NCBI GenBank assembly: GCA_038501785.1
Contig: JBAMJR010000151.1
Span: forward strand, 4,946,501 to 5,010,500
Direction of reading: 5' to 3'
DNA length: 64,000 nucleotides
Source: Myoxocephalus aenaeus
Taxonomy: Eukaryota > Chordata > Actinopteri > Perciformes > Cottidae
In this document: piece after piece, positions 35,930 through 47,426 of the stretch
How the letters are laid out: every line of letters begins with the position of its first letter
How positions within the stretch are numbered: the first letter of the stretch is position 1
The notes under the pieces: generated by a model
The model's database searches: none
Told to the model about the DNA's origin: nothing
What the model saw: the letters and a program-made list of their open reading frames with translations, nothing else
Translations under genes and position numbers: made by a program

Positions 35930-38384
35930 CATTGTCTCATTGGTGTGACATGCACTCTGCAGTATCACTCTTTCAGCTGTTGAGTTTCTGCACCTTACAA
36001 TAATCCAGGAAGGAAAAAAGCAAATCAAAAAGAACTAAAAGTCAGCTTTCTTTTTTCTTTTTTTTTCTCAAACACCTCTTCATATCATCTGCGGATGATT
36101 TGTGTGGAGTGATGAGATTGATTGTATAACTTTATGTTTCCAGCAAAGGTCTTGATAGTATTATAATACAAACTATAAACGTAGTTGCTGCTGAATAAAG
36201 AAATAATAATAATTACAAAAAATATATATATAAAAAAACAAAATCCAACCAAATTATTGTGATAAGAGTGTATACTATATGATGGAATGGTTTCTAAACA
36301 TGTGGACAACTTTAAATACTGCCTGTATAGGTTGATTAACATTTTAATATTTACTGGTGAAATTTTTGGTCTATTGAATTTGGATGTAAAAGTATGAATA
36401 ATCCTATTTTTGCAGATTTTCCAATCATATTCCAATTTGGGATGTCCAATCAAATTCCTACTCACGGAAATCCTCGTCACTGTTAAGTCTGCTGTTGGTA
36501 AATTTTCACAAAATTCAGCAGCCTCAATTTATTGTTGAGGCTAATTCCAAGAAATGATAGAATCTTCAATGGGACATTTTGAAAGGGAAACTGTGTGATG
36601 TGATGAAAGATGGGGATCAGTTCTTACAACCTTACGTTTTTTCAATCTCAAAGTAATCAAATAATTTAACATACTGTTAATCAATTGTACCTGTAATCGT
36701 AATGTTTTGTTTGGTAGGACCTCATGGCTTACAGCGGCATTTGAACCATGCAGCATGGATTGTATTTAATATGTTTTTAAATATCCAGTTTATTTTTCAT
36801 ATTATCTAGATCAAAAATATTAAATAGTTGTAAAAATAAAAGAAATAGCTGTTCCATCTTAAAGGTCATCCCACCTTAAGTGAGCCTGGGCCGTTGTTGT
36901 TGCTAACTTCGTAGCTAACCCCCTTCACTTTAGTCAGTAAGTGACAAGATGCACTTGTTGTAAACTTAGTTATCAAATCAAGAAATACAGTAGTAACTTC
37001 ATAGCAACTCTAATTTATATTGTTATAATCACAATGTATCAAACATAATAACAACATGAAACAAGATAATCTGTCGCTCCATTCGGCTTTATTAAGCTTT
37101 AAAGTGAGTTTCAGCTCATTATTTAACTGAACTTTACTATGTCGGTTCTCTCTCACCGCTCTCATATGTTCCGGTTGCAGCAGCCAGCTGTTTTCAGCAC
37201 ACACAAAAAACACTAAAACTCATCACTGAGACACAGTTAAAGACTAGCTGGTGAACATAATGGAGCATGTAGCAGCTAAATAGCCAGATATTTCCCTCAG
37301 GAGTTCATAGAGACCAAAAACAGAGCTAAAAGAGAATGAATATTGGATTTACCTTCATCAGGTGGCCAGACACACAACACCAAAATGAGCATATGTGCTT
37401 CTTACTGCTTAGTGTATATAATAATACGTTTGATGAGAAACATTAGTTAGCTAGCGAGCTGGCTGACATGTTCACTATATCTAATGATACATTGTCTCAT
37501 TATTTATGCTCAATGAACAAATATTGTAAGTCTCTTACGACTCCACCACTGCAGTTTTGGAGTAAATTCTTATTGCCGGGAAGCTGACAACCATCGTGTC
37601 CAAAGCAGTTTTAATGTCCTACTGTAGGTAAGTTAACAACACAAAGATAGGTGTTAATTATGTGGATAATTGAAGAGAAAATGGCGTCAAAATGTCTGCA
37701 ATCAAATACTGTTACCAATACATGTGATGAGAAAAATGGTAATAGTTGGGCAGGCTCGTCATGCCCATTGATGACTGTAAAACTCTCAAGTTAGTCCCAA
37801 TGAGCTTAAGCAAGAATGCCTGTGTCCTACCATCTGATTTGCACCTTGGGCTATTGGCTTCTTTATAGTTTCCACCAGTGAGAATAATGAGTATGGGTAT
37901 GTACTGCTACTCGACATACCAAACTATGGCAAACGTGAGCTGTGAGTAACACAGTTGAAAATATTTTCCCTGTTGGCCATAATAAACCCTGTAGTTGTTT
38001 TGTATATTGAGGAATATTTAATAAATTGTTAAAAGTAAACTTCGCAATGTGCATTGACATTTTAAAACATACTCCCGGAACACACAAAGCACTGAGTGTT
38101 AAGTTTCCCTGCAATGAAAAGGCATGCTAATAATTAAGGATCGCAAAATGTTTTAAAATCTGATTTCATAATGAAAAATGTCAATACTAGCTACTTTAAT
38201 AATTCATTCGATGTTTAAGTGTATCTCTTTTAGATCTAAATAGCTATGTTTGTTGTGAATCAGTGTAACTGATGCACCAATTATATATTTTTCAGTTCGT
38301 AATTTTAAAAAGAATACGGTTATGCCCTAAAGACCAAGAGGTCTGAAATTGAACACTGTCCCCTTTCCTTTAGGCAGCCTTCCT

Positions 38385-38421
38385 CGCTCCCTTCTCTCCC
38401 TTCTCTCCCTTCTCTCGCTCT
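38385..38421. repeat. (CCCTTCTCT)n short tandem repeat
   Basis: Three tandem copies of a 9-bp pyrimidine unit with ragged edges. Confidence 0.8.
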
Positions 38422-40960
38422 CATAGTCACAGATATGTTGAAGCAGGTCCTAGCTCTTCTTAGAAACCTTTGATATAAGTTCCCCTTGGCAAGTAAGGAG
38501 GTTATGCAAATATGGATGAATGGCTACTGAGAAAGTAGATTCCATACAGCAATGGGGACATGTGACCTCTCTGCTGCTCTCAGGATGGCTTAAAGGCCCC
38601 ACACTGTGGTGGATTTACTGAGCACCCCCCACCCAATGTAAATGTATAATGCATATTGAAGGCATAAGGTGTTTGTGTTCTGCTTTGGGAGGCATTACGC
38701 CAAAGGGTGGACTTTTTTTTTTATCCTAGTGGCATGGCTGCTTGAATGGCAATGTTGGTCTGTCTGGCAGTCGGTCCATCAACTTTTGAATGTATTAAGA
38801 CAACATTTTGTGCATGCATTCATGAACCCCAGAGGGTTACACGTAATGACTAACTTGTGAGTTGTCAGAGTGGAAGCTGATGAACCTGAGTGTCTTGGTA
38901 GACAAGACGCACAGGGAGCTGCTTCTGCAATATAAAGAAGCAAAGCATAAATGAAATTGTAAAAAAAATAATCCATTCGCAAAGGCTGTGTTTTCCAATA
39001 TGGTGATTTCTTCCCTTGGAAAACATGAGTAATGTTTTTCGAAGTGAGTATTGATCTTTTATTTATAACACTGGAAATAATGAGCCAACACACATAGCTG
39101 TTTTTGGGACTTTTTTAAATCTTTTTAACCAGATAAAAGTGATGCTGAGCAACAAGTATTGTTATTCTTACCATATTTCGGTTTACGGTTTGTTTCACCA
39201 CTACATTCCCTTGGCTGCCTTGGGCTGCAGTTGGACACGAGGGAGATTGAGCAGTTCCGCTTCGGCTACTGTGTTGAAAACTTAGCAGGCAGCATTGCCT
39301 CGTAAGGAAGCACAGTGGTGCATTTGCATTTCTTTAATATCCTTATTGGCATAACTTCAGAGATCTGTGAAAGGTTGAGATCTGGGAGATTGAATGACTT
39401 TGAAAGATAAAACCTCATCTTAACCGTGATCTTTGTCTGTCGAGGATTCTCAATCAGGTGCAGCATTTCATATTTTGAACAAAGCCATGGCAAGTGTTTT
39501 TTTTTTAATCAATATTGTGACCTATTTCTCTTATCAACACACTGTACTAACAGACTTATGACATGATGGATCATGGGATGAAAAGGCTGTCAGATGACTG
39601 AAGATCTAATCTTTTTACATGTTTTATATGAACTAAGAATTAGCAAAGATAACAAACATTGCCTTTGCCACAGCAGGATTTGTTTGAGAGTCTCAAGCAT
39701 TTTTAAAGGCTTCTGACTAAATATGCTTAGTTTGCAAATCTGATCTGTGACCCAGTTATGAGGGAAATTATTCTGGATTTACAGTGGAGTTTAATGCATC
39801 ACACAGTGAGCACAGTAGGTATTTACTATGTACAACTCACTAAGATCCCCAATGTAATATTCTCGGCTGTAACATGCTATACAAAAATAATTAGTTTCAC
39901 AGCAGCTTTCATCACATGAAACCACTGATTCTTAATTTTCCCTTTTCTTCCGGCAGTCTTTATGGTGATCTTTAAGTTGTGTCTCCTAATGTCAAGTTGT
40001 GTAACAATGATAATTTTTAAGGCACTTTAGATGCAAAGCACTGCCAACACCTTTCAGGGGGTAAAATGAGAAAGGAGATTGTAATGGAGTCTGTCCCTTT
40101 CCCCAGGGACAGTAAATCCATGCGGAGCATATTTGTCTGAAGGTCCCTTTAAATACAATTGAAGTGTTCAGAATAGTTTCATCTTAGCGCCGCTGTATTT
40201 GTGATGCTTAACATATTGTCATCTTCATTAAAATGAAGACGCCGTTTAATGAAAAGTGTTTGCATGAGACTGAAGTATAAATGAATAAGTAAACCTTTCA
40301 ACATTTGTATTTATTTCAAAGGATTCAATGTATTGTACTGTTCAGAATTAGATGAGCTAGAAGCTTCTTTCACACTACACCCAATGTGTCACAGTGTGAC
40401 AACTCTGTCTGTTCTCTGTGTAAGAGTATTTATGTTGGGTCTATAGGCCAAAAGCTGTGTGAGACTGTACTTAGCACAATAGTAGTTTGACCTAAATGCT
40501 AAGATTAGCATGACAACATGCAGGTCTAATGTTCACTATACTGTATATACAACGTACAGGATGAAAAGCAAATTATTACAATTCATCCTGAGGAGGACAT
40601 GAATGAATGTATCAAAGGGCAATCCATTGAATAGTTGCTTAGACATTTACTCAAAATGAATAACCAAAGTCATTAAGATAAAAATAAAATAAAAATCCCT
40701 GTACATCTAGAAGATGCACAAAAGCTCATGAGATCATGGAGGTCAGTAGGCTTTCTCCTACATTGCCATACATAGAACAGTGCCGTGGGCACGACTAAAA
40801 ACACATTTAGTAACATATATGCTTTATCATTTACTAAAGTGTTACCATTTAATTGGGATGTCCCAATGAAGCTTGGAGATGGTTCCTTCCAGATACTTTT
40901 AATTCTGATGTGCTTGCACATTTCCCTACAATCAATCCATCAATTGATTTAATGGTTTCT

Positions 40961-41218
40961 CTACATCAGAGCCTCCATGACTACTATTATAAAAGCAATT
41001 TCAGCCCTTGTGTCTAAAACTTCTCCAAAGAAGTAATTAGCTAGAGAACCCCAGTACCGCCCAATTATCTCATCAATTAACTTTCTAAAAGCAAGTGAGG
41101 ACTTAATTAGGTAAGTGTCTATATTGGTAAGATGTTCTAACCCAAAGCTGTCAACCCCACAAGTGATGATGCAGTCCAGTGTGCTTTTCACCACTTCCCC
41201 CGAGGTCTGGACCACCAT
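40961..41218 (-). other. Unrecognised protein-like open frame
   Basis: An ATG-initiated frame of 85 codons has a protein-like composition, with hydrophobic and charged residues well mixed (for example DSFGLEHLTNIDTYLIKSSL and YWGSLANYFFGEVLDT). The codons include few of the stop-adjacent, low-complexity runs typical of neighbouring frames. An in-frame stop lies just upstream of the ATG. I do not recognise a family. It may be an exon, a retro-pseudogene fragment or chance. Confidence 0.2.
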
Positions 41219-42189
41219 CGTGTCTATCTCGCCCTAATGCAATTCCTCTGTTGATCCACTGCTGTCACCTTGCTCCTCAAGTAAGCCTCTACCTCGCAAC
41301 CAATACTAGTGATGCACTGGAAATCTCTTCAATTTCAAAAGGGCTTTTGTTGTTGAATCTCCAGGGTCCAAGAAATGTCTTTCTGATTCTACACTGTAGT
41401 GTAGGAATTCCACACTCACTGTAGTTTAGGAATCAGATAGAGGGCCAAAACAAATCACAAGTAATGAGCTCATGGCTTGCATGCAAATGTGCCTATACTT
41501 TATAGTATACATGTAGTCACATACAGTCTCTATTTTACAGTAAAATGGCCATACAATGCATATGTGCCCACATTAAAGTGGATTTGCCCAGAACTCACAC
41601 TCATGAAGAAGTGCTGTGGTTTATTAAAAATCCAACTGCATAGCCATATTTATTGATTTGCACTTTGCACCCCTATTGACCTTTAATCAGTGTAAGCTTT
41701 ACCCAACCCAATTCTCAGCTGATACCATCTGCATGTTTTAATTTTGGCATGATTTGAATGTTGAGTTGCTGGCTGGATCAATAAGTCCTGAATAAATCAG
41801 GGCTTTATTCACCTAGCAATAAACTGATTCAAGACTAAAATATGTAATAATAAGTGAACATTTTTGAACGGTTTGGAGATACACAATTGTAATGCTGTTT
41901 TGACCTTTTATTTTATTAAACAGAACTCTGGACTCAAGGATACAAAACATAAACTCTGCTCATTACACTGGACTTTATAAAGAGTTGACCCTTTCTCTCG
42001 GCCAAAGAAGAGTGGGATACAGCTATTCTATATGCAAACATTATTCATGTTACGTTTCATCTGTTTTTGTTTAGGCTCAAATCAAATTGACTTTAAAGCT
42101 GCCACGTGTAACTTTAATCTTGTGTCGATGTTTGTGATCCCTGTGGACTAATGCGGTAGTGTTTCCAATTTCTTTACCTTTTAGTTTTT

Positions 42190-42413
42190 GCAATTTTACT
42201 GCAGCTGGTTCTACTGGTTCTGGTTCATGCGCACCACCCTTCTCTTCAGCAGGCCCAGCAATATGGCCATGTCCTTCAGCAAGGTGGTGTCCGTTGGCTT
42301 CAACAGGCTTCAGCTCTGCTCCTAGGACGTGTAAAAGTCGCTACATAGGTCTCCGCTTTTCGTCGGAGCACCGAATGCGGATCAAAGGCAAGCTGGAGTC
42401 TGAGCTGAAGGAG
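42190..42413 (+). other. Unrecognised broken coding-like segment
   Basis: One frame reads WFYWFWFMRTTLLFSRPSNM, then AMSFSKVVSVGFNRLQL and a TAG. A second stretch shortly after, in the same neighbourhood, reads YIGLRFSSEHRMRIKGKLES and ends at TGA (42411-42413). This could be a pseudogene fragment with an internal stop. No family is recognised and chance is not excluded. Confidence 0.2.
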
Positions 42414-43334
42414 TGAACCTGCATGTTTTACTGAGTTTACGTGAAATCCAACCAGGTAGCACTAATGACATTACCTTGCACGGCAGCTGGATTCTCGCGA
42501 TTATCCAGGTGACTCAGTGACTGAAGCACTTATGGCGTATAACAGTCATCAACATCGGAAAAATTAAGCGTGGGGATTGGATTAAGTGAGGCGGACCTCG
42601 AGACAATGTGGTCTAGCCTGGTTTACGTTGTGGCCGGAAAGGGAAAATCACCCTACGTCACACCACCCGCCTTTATGGCATTTGACGAATCCGCAGAGAC
42701 CTGGAGCGCATTTGACTTTTGACTCTACAATCACGGGTCAAACAACTAAACTCTGAAACTCACACATATTACGCTTGAATAGTTGCACTAAGTGATTACA
42801 TGCATGTTTTTTGTGGAGGACTTGGTGAAATATGCCATTAAAAACGTAGGCACCATATTTGATCATACGCCTGTTTTTTGGACATATGGCCTATGCAACT
42901 AACAAGCCATACAGTGCATTTTCTTTACAAATAAGGCAATACAGCTTAGGACTTTGTTTTAATATTTGTTTTAATGTTGCCAAACTGTTGTATAACACTA
43001 TACAGTAATTCAGAGAGAAGGTTAACCCATTTCTAGAAATATTCAAGCTATAAATAGTGAATGAGGGATTTGTCAGTTTATGACCTTATAATAGTTGTTT
43101 TATTCCATGTGTTTTTAATTTTTTAGGAAGTGTCTGCTTGTGTTGTAGATGAGGAGGCAGACTATTGTCGTGCTAGCCCACCCTGCCATCAGTGATGATG
43201 AAGAAGAAGGCCTAATGTATGAAGGTCTAATGTTGTGGCCTGATGTTGTTGATGTCAAAGTCAAAGTCAAAGTCAGTTTTATTTGTCACTTCTTCCATAT
43301 TGTGCAAACATACAGAGGACCTGAAATTATGTTT

Positions 43335-43560
43335 CTCTACTGTTTGAAAAAAAAGTGCAACATTTAAAAAAGTAAAAAATAGACAACATATAACATATAC
43401 ACATATAAACAACATCTAAACTAGACAACATATAACATATAAACAACATATAAACATAGTGCAGAAACATAAAGTAAAAAATAGACAACATATAACATAT
43501 AAACATAGTGCAAAGACATATAAACATAGTGCAAAAACATATAACATATAGTGCAAAAAC
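43335..43560 (-). repeat. Degenerate tandem repeat in LINE 3' UTR
   Basis: Repeated units of the type atagacaacatataacatat and ataaacatagtgcaaa, of varying length, lie between the LINE stop region and its 3' tail. Confidence 0.75.
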
Positions 43561-43621
43561 AGATTAGGAAACTATTTAAGTGTGCGTTAATAGCAGCGGT
43601 CAGACAGTTTAGCAGCAGAGT

Positions 43622-45397
43622 CTAGATGTGGGAGTGGTGAGGTAGAGAGTTCAGCTTCCTGACAGCTTGGTGGATGAAGCTGGTTGACAGCCTAGTGGTG
43701 CGAGCCCGGAGGCTCCGGTATCTCCTCCCAGAGGGCAGGAGGCTGAAGAGACCGTGTGAGGGGTGGCAGGAGTCGCTCACAATCGTGGTCAGAGTGATGC
43801 TGCTCGAGGTGTTGTTGCCGACGCGTACTGCTTGTGGCCTCTCACTGAGAAAGTCCAGCAGCCAGTTACACAGCGAGGTGTTGAGCCCCAGCTGGTCAAG
43901 TTTGCAGATGAGTTGTTGTGGGATGATGGTGTTGAACGCTGAACTAAAGTCTATGAACAGCATTCTCACATGAGTCTTTTTTGTCCAGGTGGGTGAGGGC
44001 TGGGTGGAGAGCAGAGCAGATTGCATCCTCCGTGGACCGTTTGGCACGGTATGCAAACTGGAAAGGGTCCAGTGTGGGGGGGAGAATGGATTTGATGTGT
44101 GACATGACTAGCCGTTCAAAGCACTTCATTATTATGGGGGTAAGTGCCACTGGACGATAGTCATTAAAGCAGGACGGAGTGGATTTCTTTGGCACAGGTA
44201 TGATGGTGGTGGCCTTGAAGCATGATGGAACAACAGCTTGTCTCAGAGAAGTATTAAAAACATCCGTGAAGACATCCTTAAGCTCCTCTGCGCAGTCCCT
44301 CAACACACGACCAGGGATGTTGTCTGGACCTGTTGCCTTGCGGGTGTTGATAGTGGAGAGAGTCCTCTTCACGCTGGCAGCAGACAGGCACAGAACCTGG
44401 TCATGGGGAGGAGGCGGCGTCTTGTGTGGACGAGTGCTGTTCTGTGCTTCAAACCGTGCAAAGAAGCTGTTGAGGTCGTTTAGCAGAGAGATGTTGCTGT
44501 CGCAGGTCTGTGGCGCGGGTTTGTAGTCTGTGATGGTCTGAATGCCCTGCCACAGGCTCCGTGTGTCTCTGCTGTCTTGAAAGTGACAGGTTATCTTATT
44601 TGTGTAATCCTGTTTAGCTTTCCTGATGCCGTGGGACAGGTTGGCTCTCGCTGTTCTCAGGTCCGTTTCGTCCCCAGCTCTGAAGGCCTTGTTTCTGGCC
44701 CTCAGCAGCCGATGGACTTCCCCTGTCAGCCACGGCTTCTGGTTAGCCCGAGTGGTGATGGTCTTTACGTGGGTCACATCATCCATACACTTACCGATGT
44801 AAGAAGTAACAGTGTCTGTGTACTCCTCAATGTCTGTGTGGTTGTTATATGTGGCTGCCTGCTTAAACATTCCCCAGTCTGTTGTGTCAAAGCAGTCTTG
44901 GAGAGCGGAGGAAGCCCCCTCTGGCCACACCCGGACCCGCTTCAGAACCGGTCTGGAGACTTTTACTCTGGGTCTGTATGCTGGCATTAGCATGACGGTG
45001 ATGTGGTCAGAGAGTCCTATGTGGGGTAGGGGGGAGGCCTTGTACGCTCCTTTGTGTGTGGTGTAGACCAGATCCAAAATGTTGTCCCCCCTTGTTGGGA
45101 AATCAACATGCTGGTGAAGTTTCGGAAGAACAGTCTTGAGATTTGCATGATTAAAATCTCCAGCAAAGATGGTGAAGCCGTCTGGGTGAGCGGTCTGTTG
45201 TTCGCTGATGGCCTGGTCATGGGGAGGAGGCGGAGTCTTGTGTGGACGAGTGCTGTTCTGTGCTTCAAACCGTGCAAAGAAGCTGTTGGGGTCGTTTAGC
45301 AGAGAAATGTTGCTGTCGCAGGTCTGTGGCGCGGGTTTGTAGTCTGTGATGGTCTGAATGCCCTGCCACAGGCTCCGTGTGTCTCTGCTGTCTTGAA
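43622..45397 (-). pseudogene. LINE ORF2 (endonuclease tail + reverse transcriptase), defective
   Basis: The frame is open from the upstream edge down to about 43944, passing GDFNH (endonuclease), a linker with FFARFEAQNS, then the fingers motifs of a non-LTR reverse transcriptase: KATGPDNIPGRVLR, TIIPVPKKSTPSCFNDYRPV and ALTPIIMKCFERLV, ending in FQFAYRAKRSTEDAI. After a frameshift near 44000-43960 the second frame continues with motif A, RMLFIDFSSAFNTII, and QAVRVGNNTSSSITL, then jumps directly to the C-terminal LLPSGRRYRSLRARTTRL. The expected F/YADD catalytic motif and the thumb are absent, so a block of several hundred codons was deleted near 43790. The product could not have reverse-transcriptase activity. 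Clade assignment (L2/CR1 group) rests on motif wording and the 3' tail. Confidence 0.85.
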
Positions 45398-47197
45398 ATG
45401 TTCCAGTACCAGCACGTGTTTTAATCTTTTAATCTCTAAAAGTGATGTCATAAAAGTGATGTCATAATGTTATGAAATACATGTTCCTTTCACCTTGTGT
45501 GTATTTCTTGTATTTTTTATATAAACACTTCTTGTATTTATTTTTACCACAAATTGGCAAGGAAATATATGGAAGCCTGTTTTTGACACAAAAAAAGAGT
45601 CATAATTATGAGATAAAAAGTCTTAATTATGAGATAATAAAGTTGAAATGATGAGATAGAAAGTCATAATTATGAGATAGAAAGTCATAATTATGAGATA
45701 GAAAGTCAAAATGATGAGATAAAAAGTCATAATTATGAGGTAGAAAGTTTTTTTGGGGGGCGGTAACGGTCTTCCATTGAACAAATATGGTAACTTCGTT
45801 GATGTTAATTTTCTATCTAAAAATAAAAAATGTTTTAAATTGTGACAACAGTAAATGAGTATTGTTATGCCCTCCAATAGCACTCTAGGGTTGACATTTT
45901 GAATTTCAAAGTATTTCAATAGGTGACCTATAAAGGGTTTTAATATTAAGTTTCTGGACACCTTAAGCTCAAAGATTAAAATAGTTGAAGTATAGCACAA
46001 CTGGAGCAACTAGGAAAAGAACCACCTGAGTAGTCAACTTCATGGACAACAAGAGCGTGCAGATCCCGAGAGCAGACTGTTTCAGGAGAAACTTGTTCAG
46101 CAACGGCCTGACCCTGCTTGGATGCCACTGTGGACCTCCTTTCCTTCGTTGCAGATTTTCTGAGTGATATGCTTGCACCATCTCATACATAAATAACAAT
46201 TAGGATTAAAGAACAACAACAAAAAACAGATTTTTAAAGATGTATGACCATCAAGTTAGGATTTCCACTGAAACGCAAAGAGTCAGTTCTTTAAGTTCAA
46301 GAAGACGTTATCTATGTATCTACTATTCTCTAAGAAAAACATGCATATGGCTTTGAGTCATCAAGATCATGATAGGGCTGATATTCCTGGACCACAGTAC
46401 TGCAGTAAGCATCCTAGAATGTCAACAGACATGCAGGCCCATCAAGGTGCTACACATTTTTCATTTATAGCAGACAGGGAATCAGAGAACCCACCCTTCG
46501 AACTCCAGTTACACATTGTCTTCTGCTGCCCCCACTTCACTGTCTGCATGCCTTTCATCCCATCCTCTTGGAGAGGGACAGCGGATTCTCTTTCTTCTGC
46601 TCCTCGGCCTCTGTTTGATCTCTGTAATTCAGCTAATGAGGCTGGGCCTCTGGCAGGCAGCTGGCACACACACTAAAGGCAACAGCACTGAGATGTGCCC
46701 CTAGATCTCAGTTAGCCGCATAGCGCCACCCCATCTGACTCAGCAGCCAACTTTGAAACATCCTGGGCCCCGTTGAACAAGGTGGAAAAATCACACTTAA
46801 TTACCTGCCACTGGAAATTCAGCAGAATTTAGAAATAATGGAATGTAGGTCAGCTTGATCTCAGCAGTAAAATTACAGAGAGCTGCAAGTTGAACCTGTC
46901 AATGAGATGCCAGCAAATGCATTCAACTCTTAATTGTTTACATGTTTAGAGTTCATAGTGATGTATCTTATTTTGCCAACGAAATAGAGAACTGGGCAAT
47001 TTGTTCAACTTGATGAGGTAGTGCTCAAATGTACTCCTGTGAAGAAAGAAAATAAATGAATGAAAATTATGTTTACATTTTAAATGCACAGTCAAGTGTC
47101 CCATCGGTCACACCCTTTTATCAAATATGTGGTGTCCTCATCAATTATATTTTGGCTTATGTCAGCAGCAACCTACATTCTCTGAAAAATATATTTG
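45398..47197. other. Non-coding stretch with a short minisatellite
   Basis: No gene is recognised apart from the tandem repeat at 45598-45748. Confidence 0.5.
45598..45748. repeat. About 21-bp tandem repeat (cataattatgagatagaaagt)
   Basis: Seven or so units of a 20-22-bp motif with agagat/agaaag variation. Each unit contains the palindromic core cataattatg. Confidence 0.85.
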
Positions 47198-47298
47198 TAC
47201 ACCGCGTTCCACATTATTAGGCAAATTGTATTTAAGGGTCATAAACATTCATTTTTTGGTTTTTCAATGAAACTCATGGATGGTATTGTGTCTCAGGG

Positions 47299-47328
47299 CT
47301 ATTTGGATGATTGAAATCATCCAAATAG
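47299..47328. repeat. 14-bp perfect hairpin in Tc1 leader (copy 1)
   Basis: ctatttggatgatt (47299-47312) pairs exactly with aatcatccaaatag (47315-47328) across a 2-nt gap, between the outer and inner terminal motifs. The same hairpin is at 50268-50297 in copy 2. Confidence 0.85.
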
Positions 47329-47426
47329 TAATAATAATAATTAGTTTGCCAGGTGAGCCCAATCAAAGGAAAACTACTTAAGAAGGATGTTCCACATTAT
47401 TAAGCAAGCTACATGTTTCAGGCAAA

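Larger units (their letters stand above)
34664..43254. other. Long non-coding stretch, no gene recognised
   Basis: AT-rich, with a (TG)n run at 35904-35929 and a CCTTCTCT array at 38385-38421. About 37200-37400 (text such as agccagatatttccctcagg) looks like a very common teleost dispersed repeat, recognised from memory without boundaries. Two short protein-like frames (40964-41218 minus and 42190-42413 plus) are listed separately at low confidence. Confidence 0.5.
43255..45397 (-). mobile_element. Rearranged L2/CR1-type LINE
   Basis: Read on the minus strand the element has the tail of an apurinic/apyrimidinic-type endonuclease (GDFNHANL, about 45135-45165), a linker, the reverse-transcriptase N-terminal part and a 3' UTR with AT-rich tandem repeats. 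It ends in AATAAA-like sequence plus a (TTTGAC)n tail near 43255-43275. The 5' part of the element is missing. Two rearrangements are visible. The reverse transcriptase core is deleted, and about 181 bp of the linker (44399-44580) occurs again at 45216-45397, upstream of the endonuclease tail. No clear target-site duplication was found. Confidence 0.85.

Noticed and set aside
43674..45299. Several plus-strand frames over the LINE
   Set aside because: They are the antisense of the LINE ORF on the minus strand, so they are shadows.
46314..46704. 120-codon plus-strand frame and overlapping frames near 46.5 kb
   Set aside because: No domain is recognisable and overlapping frames on both strands are equally long, so chance is the simplest explanation.
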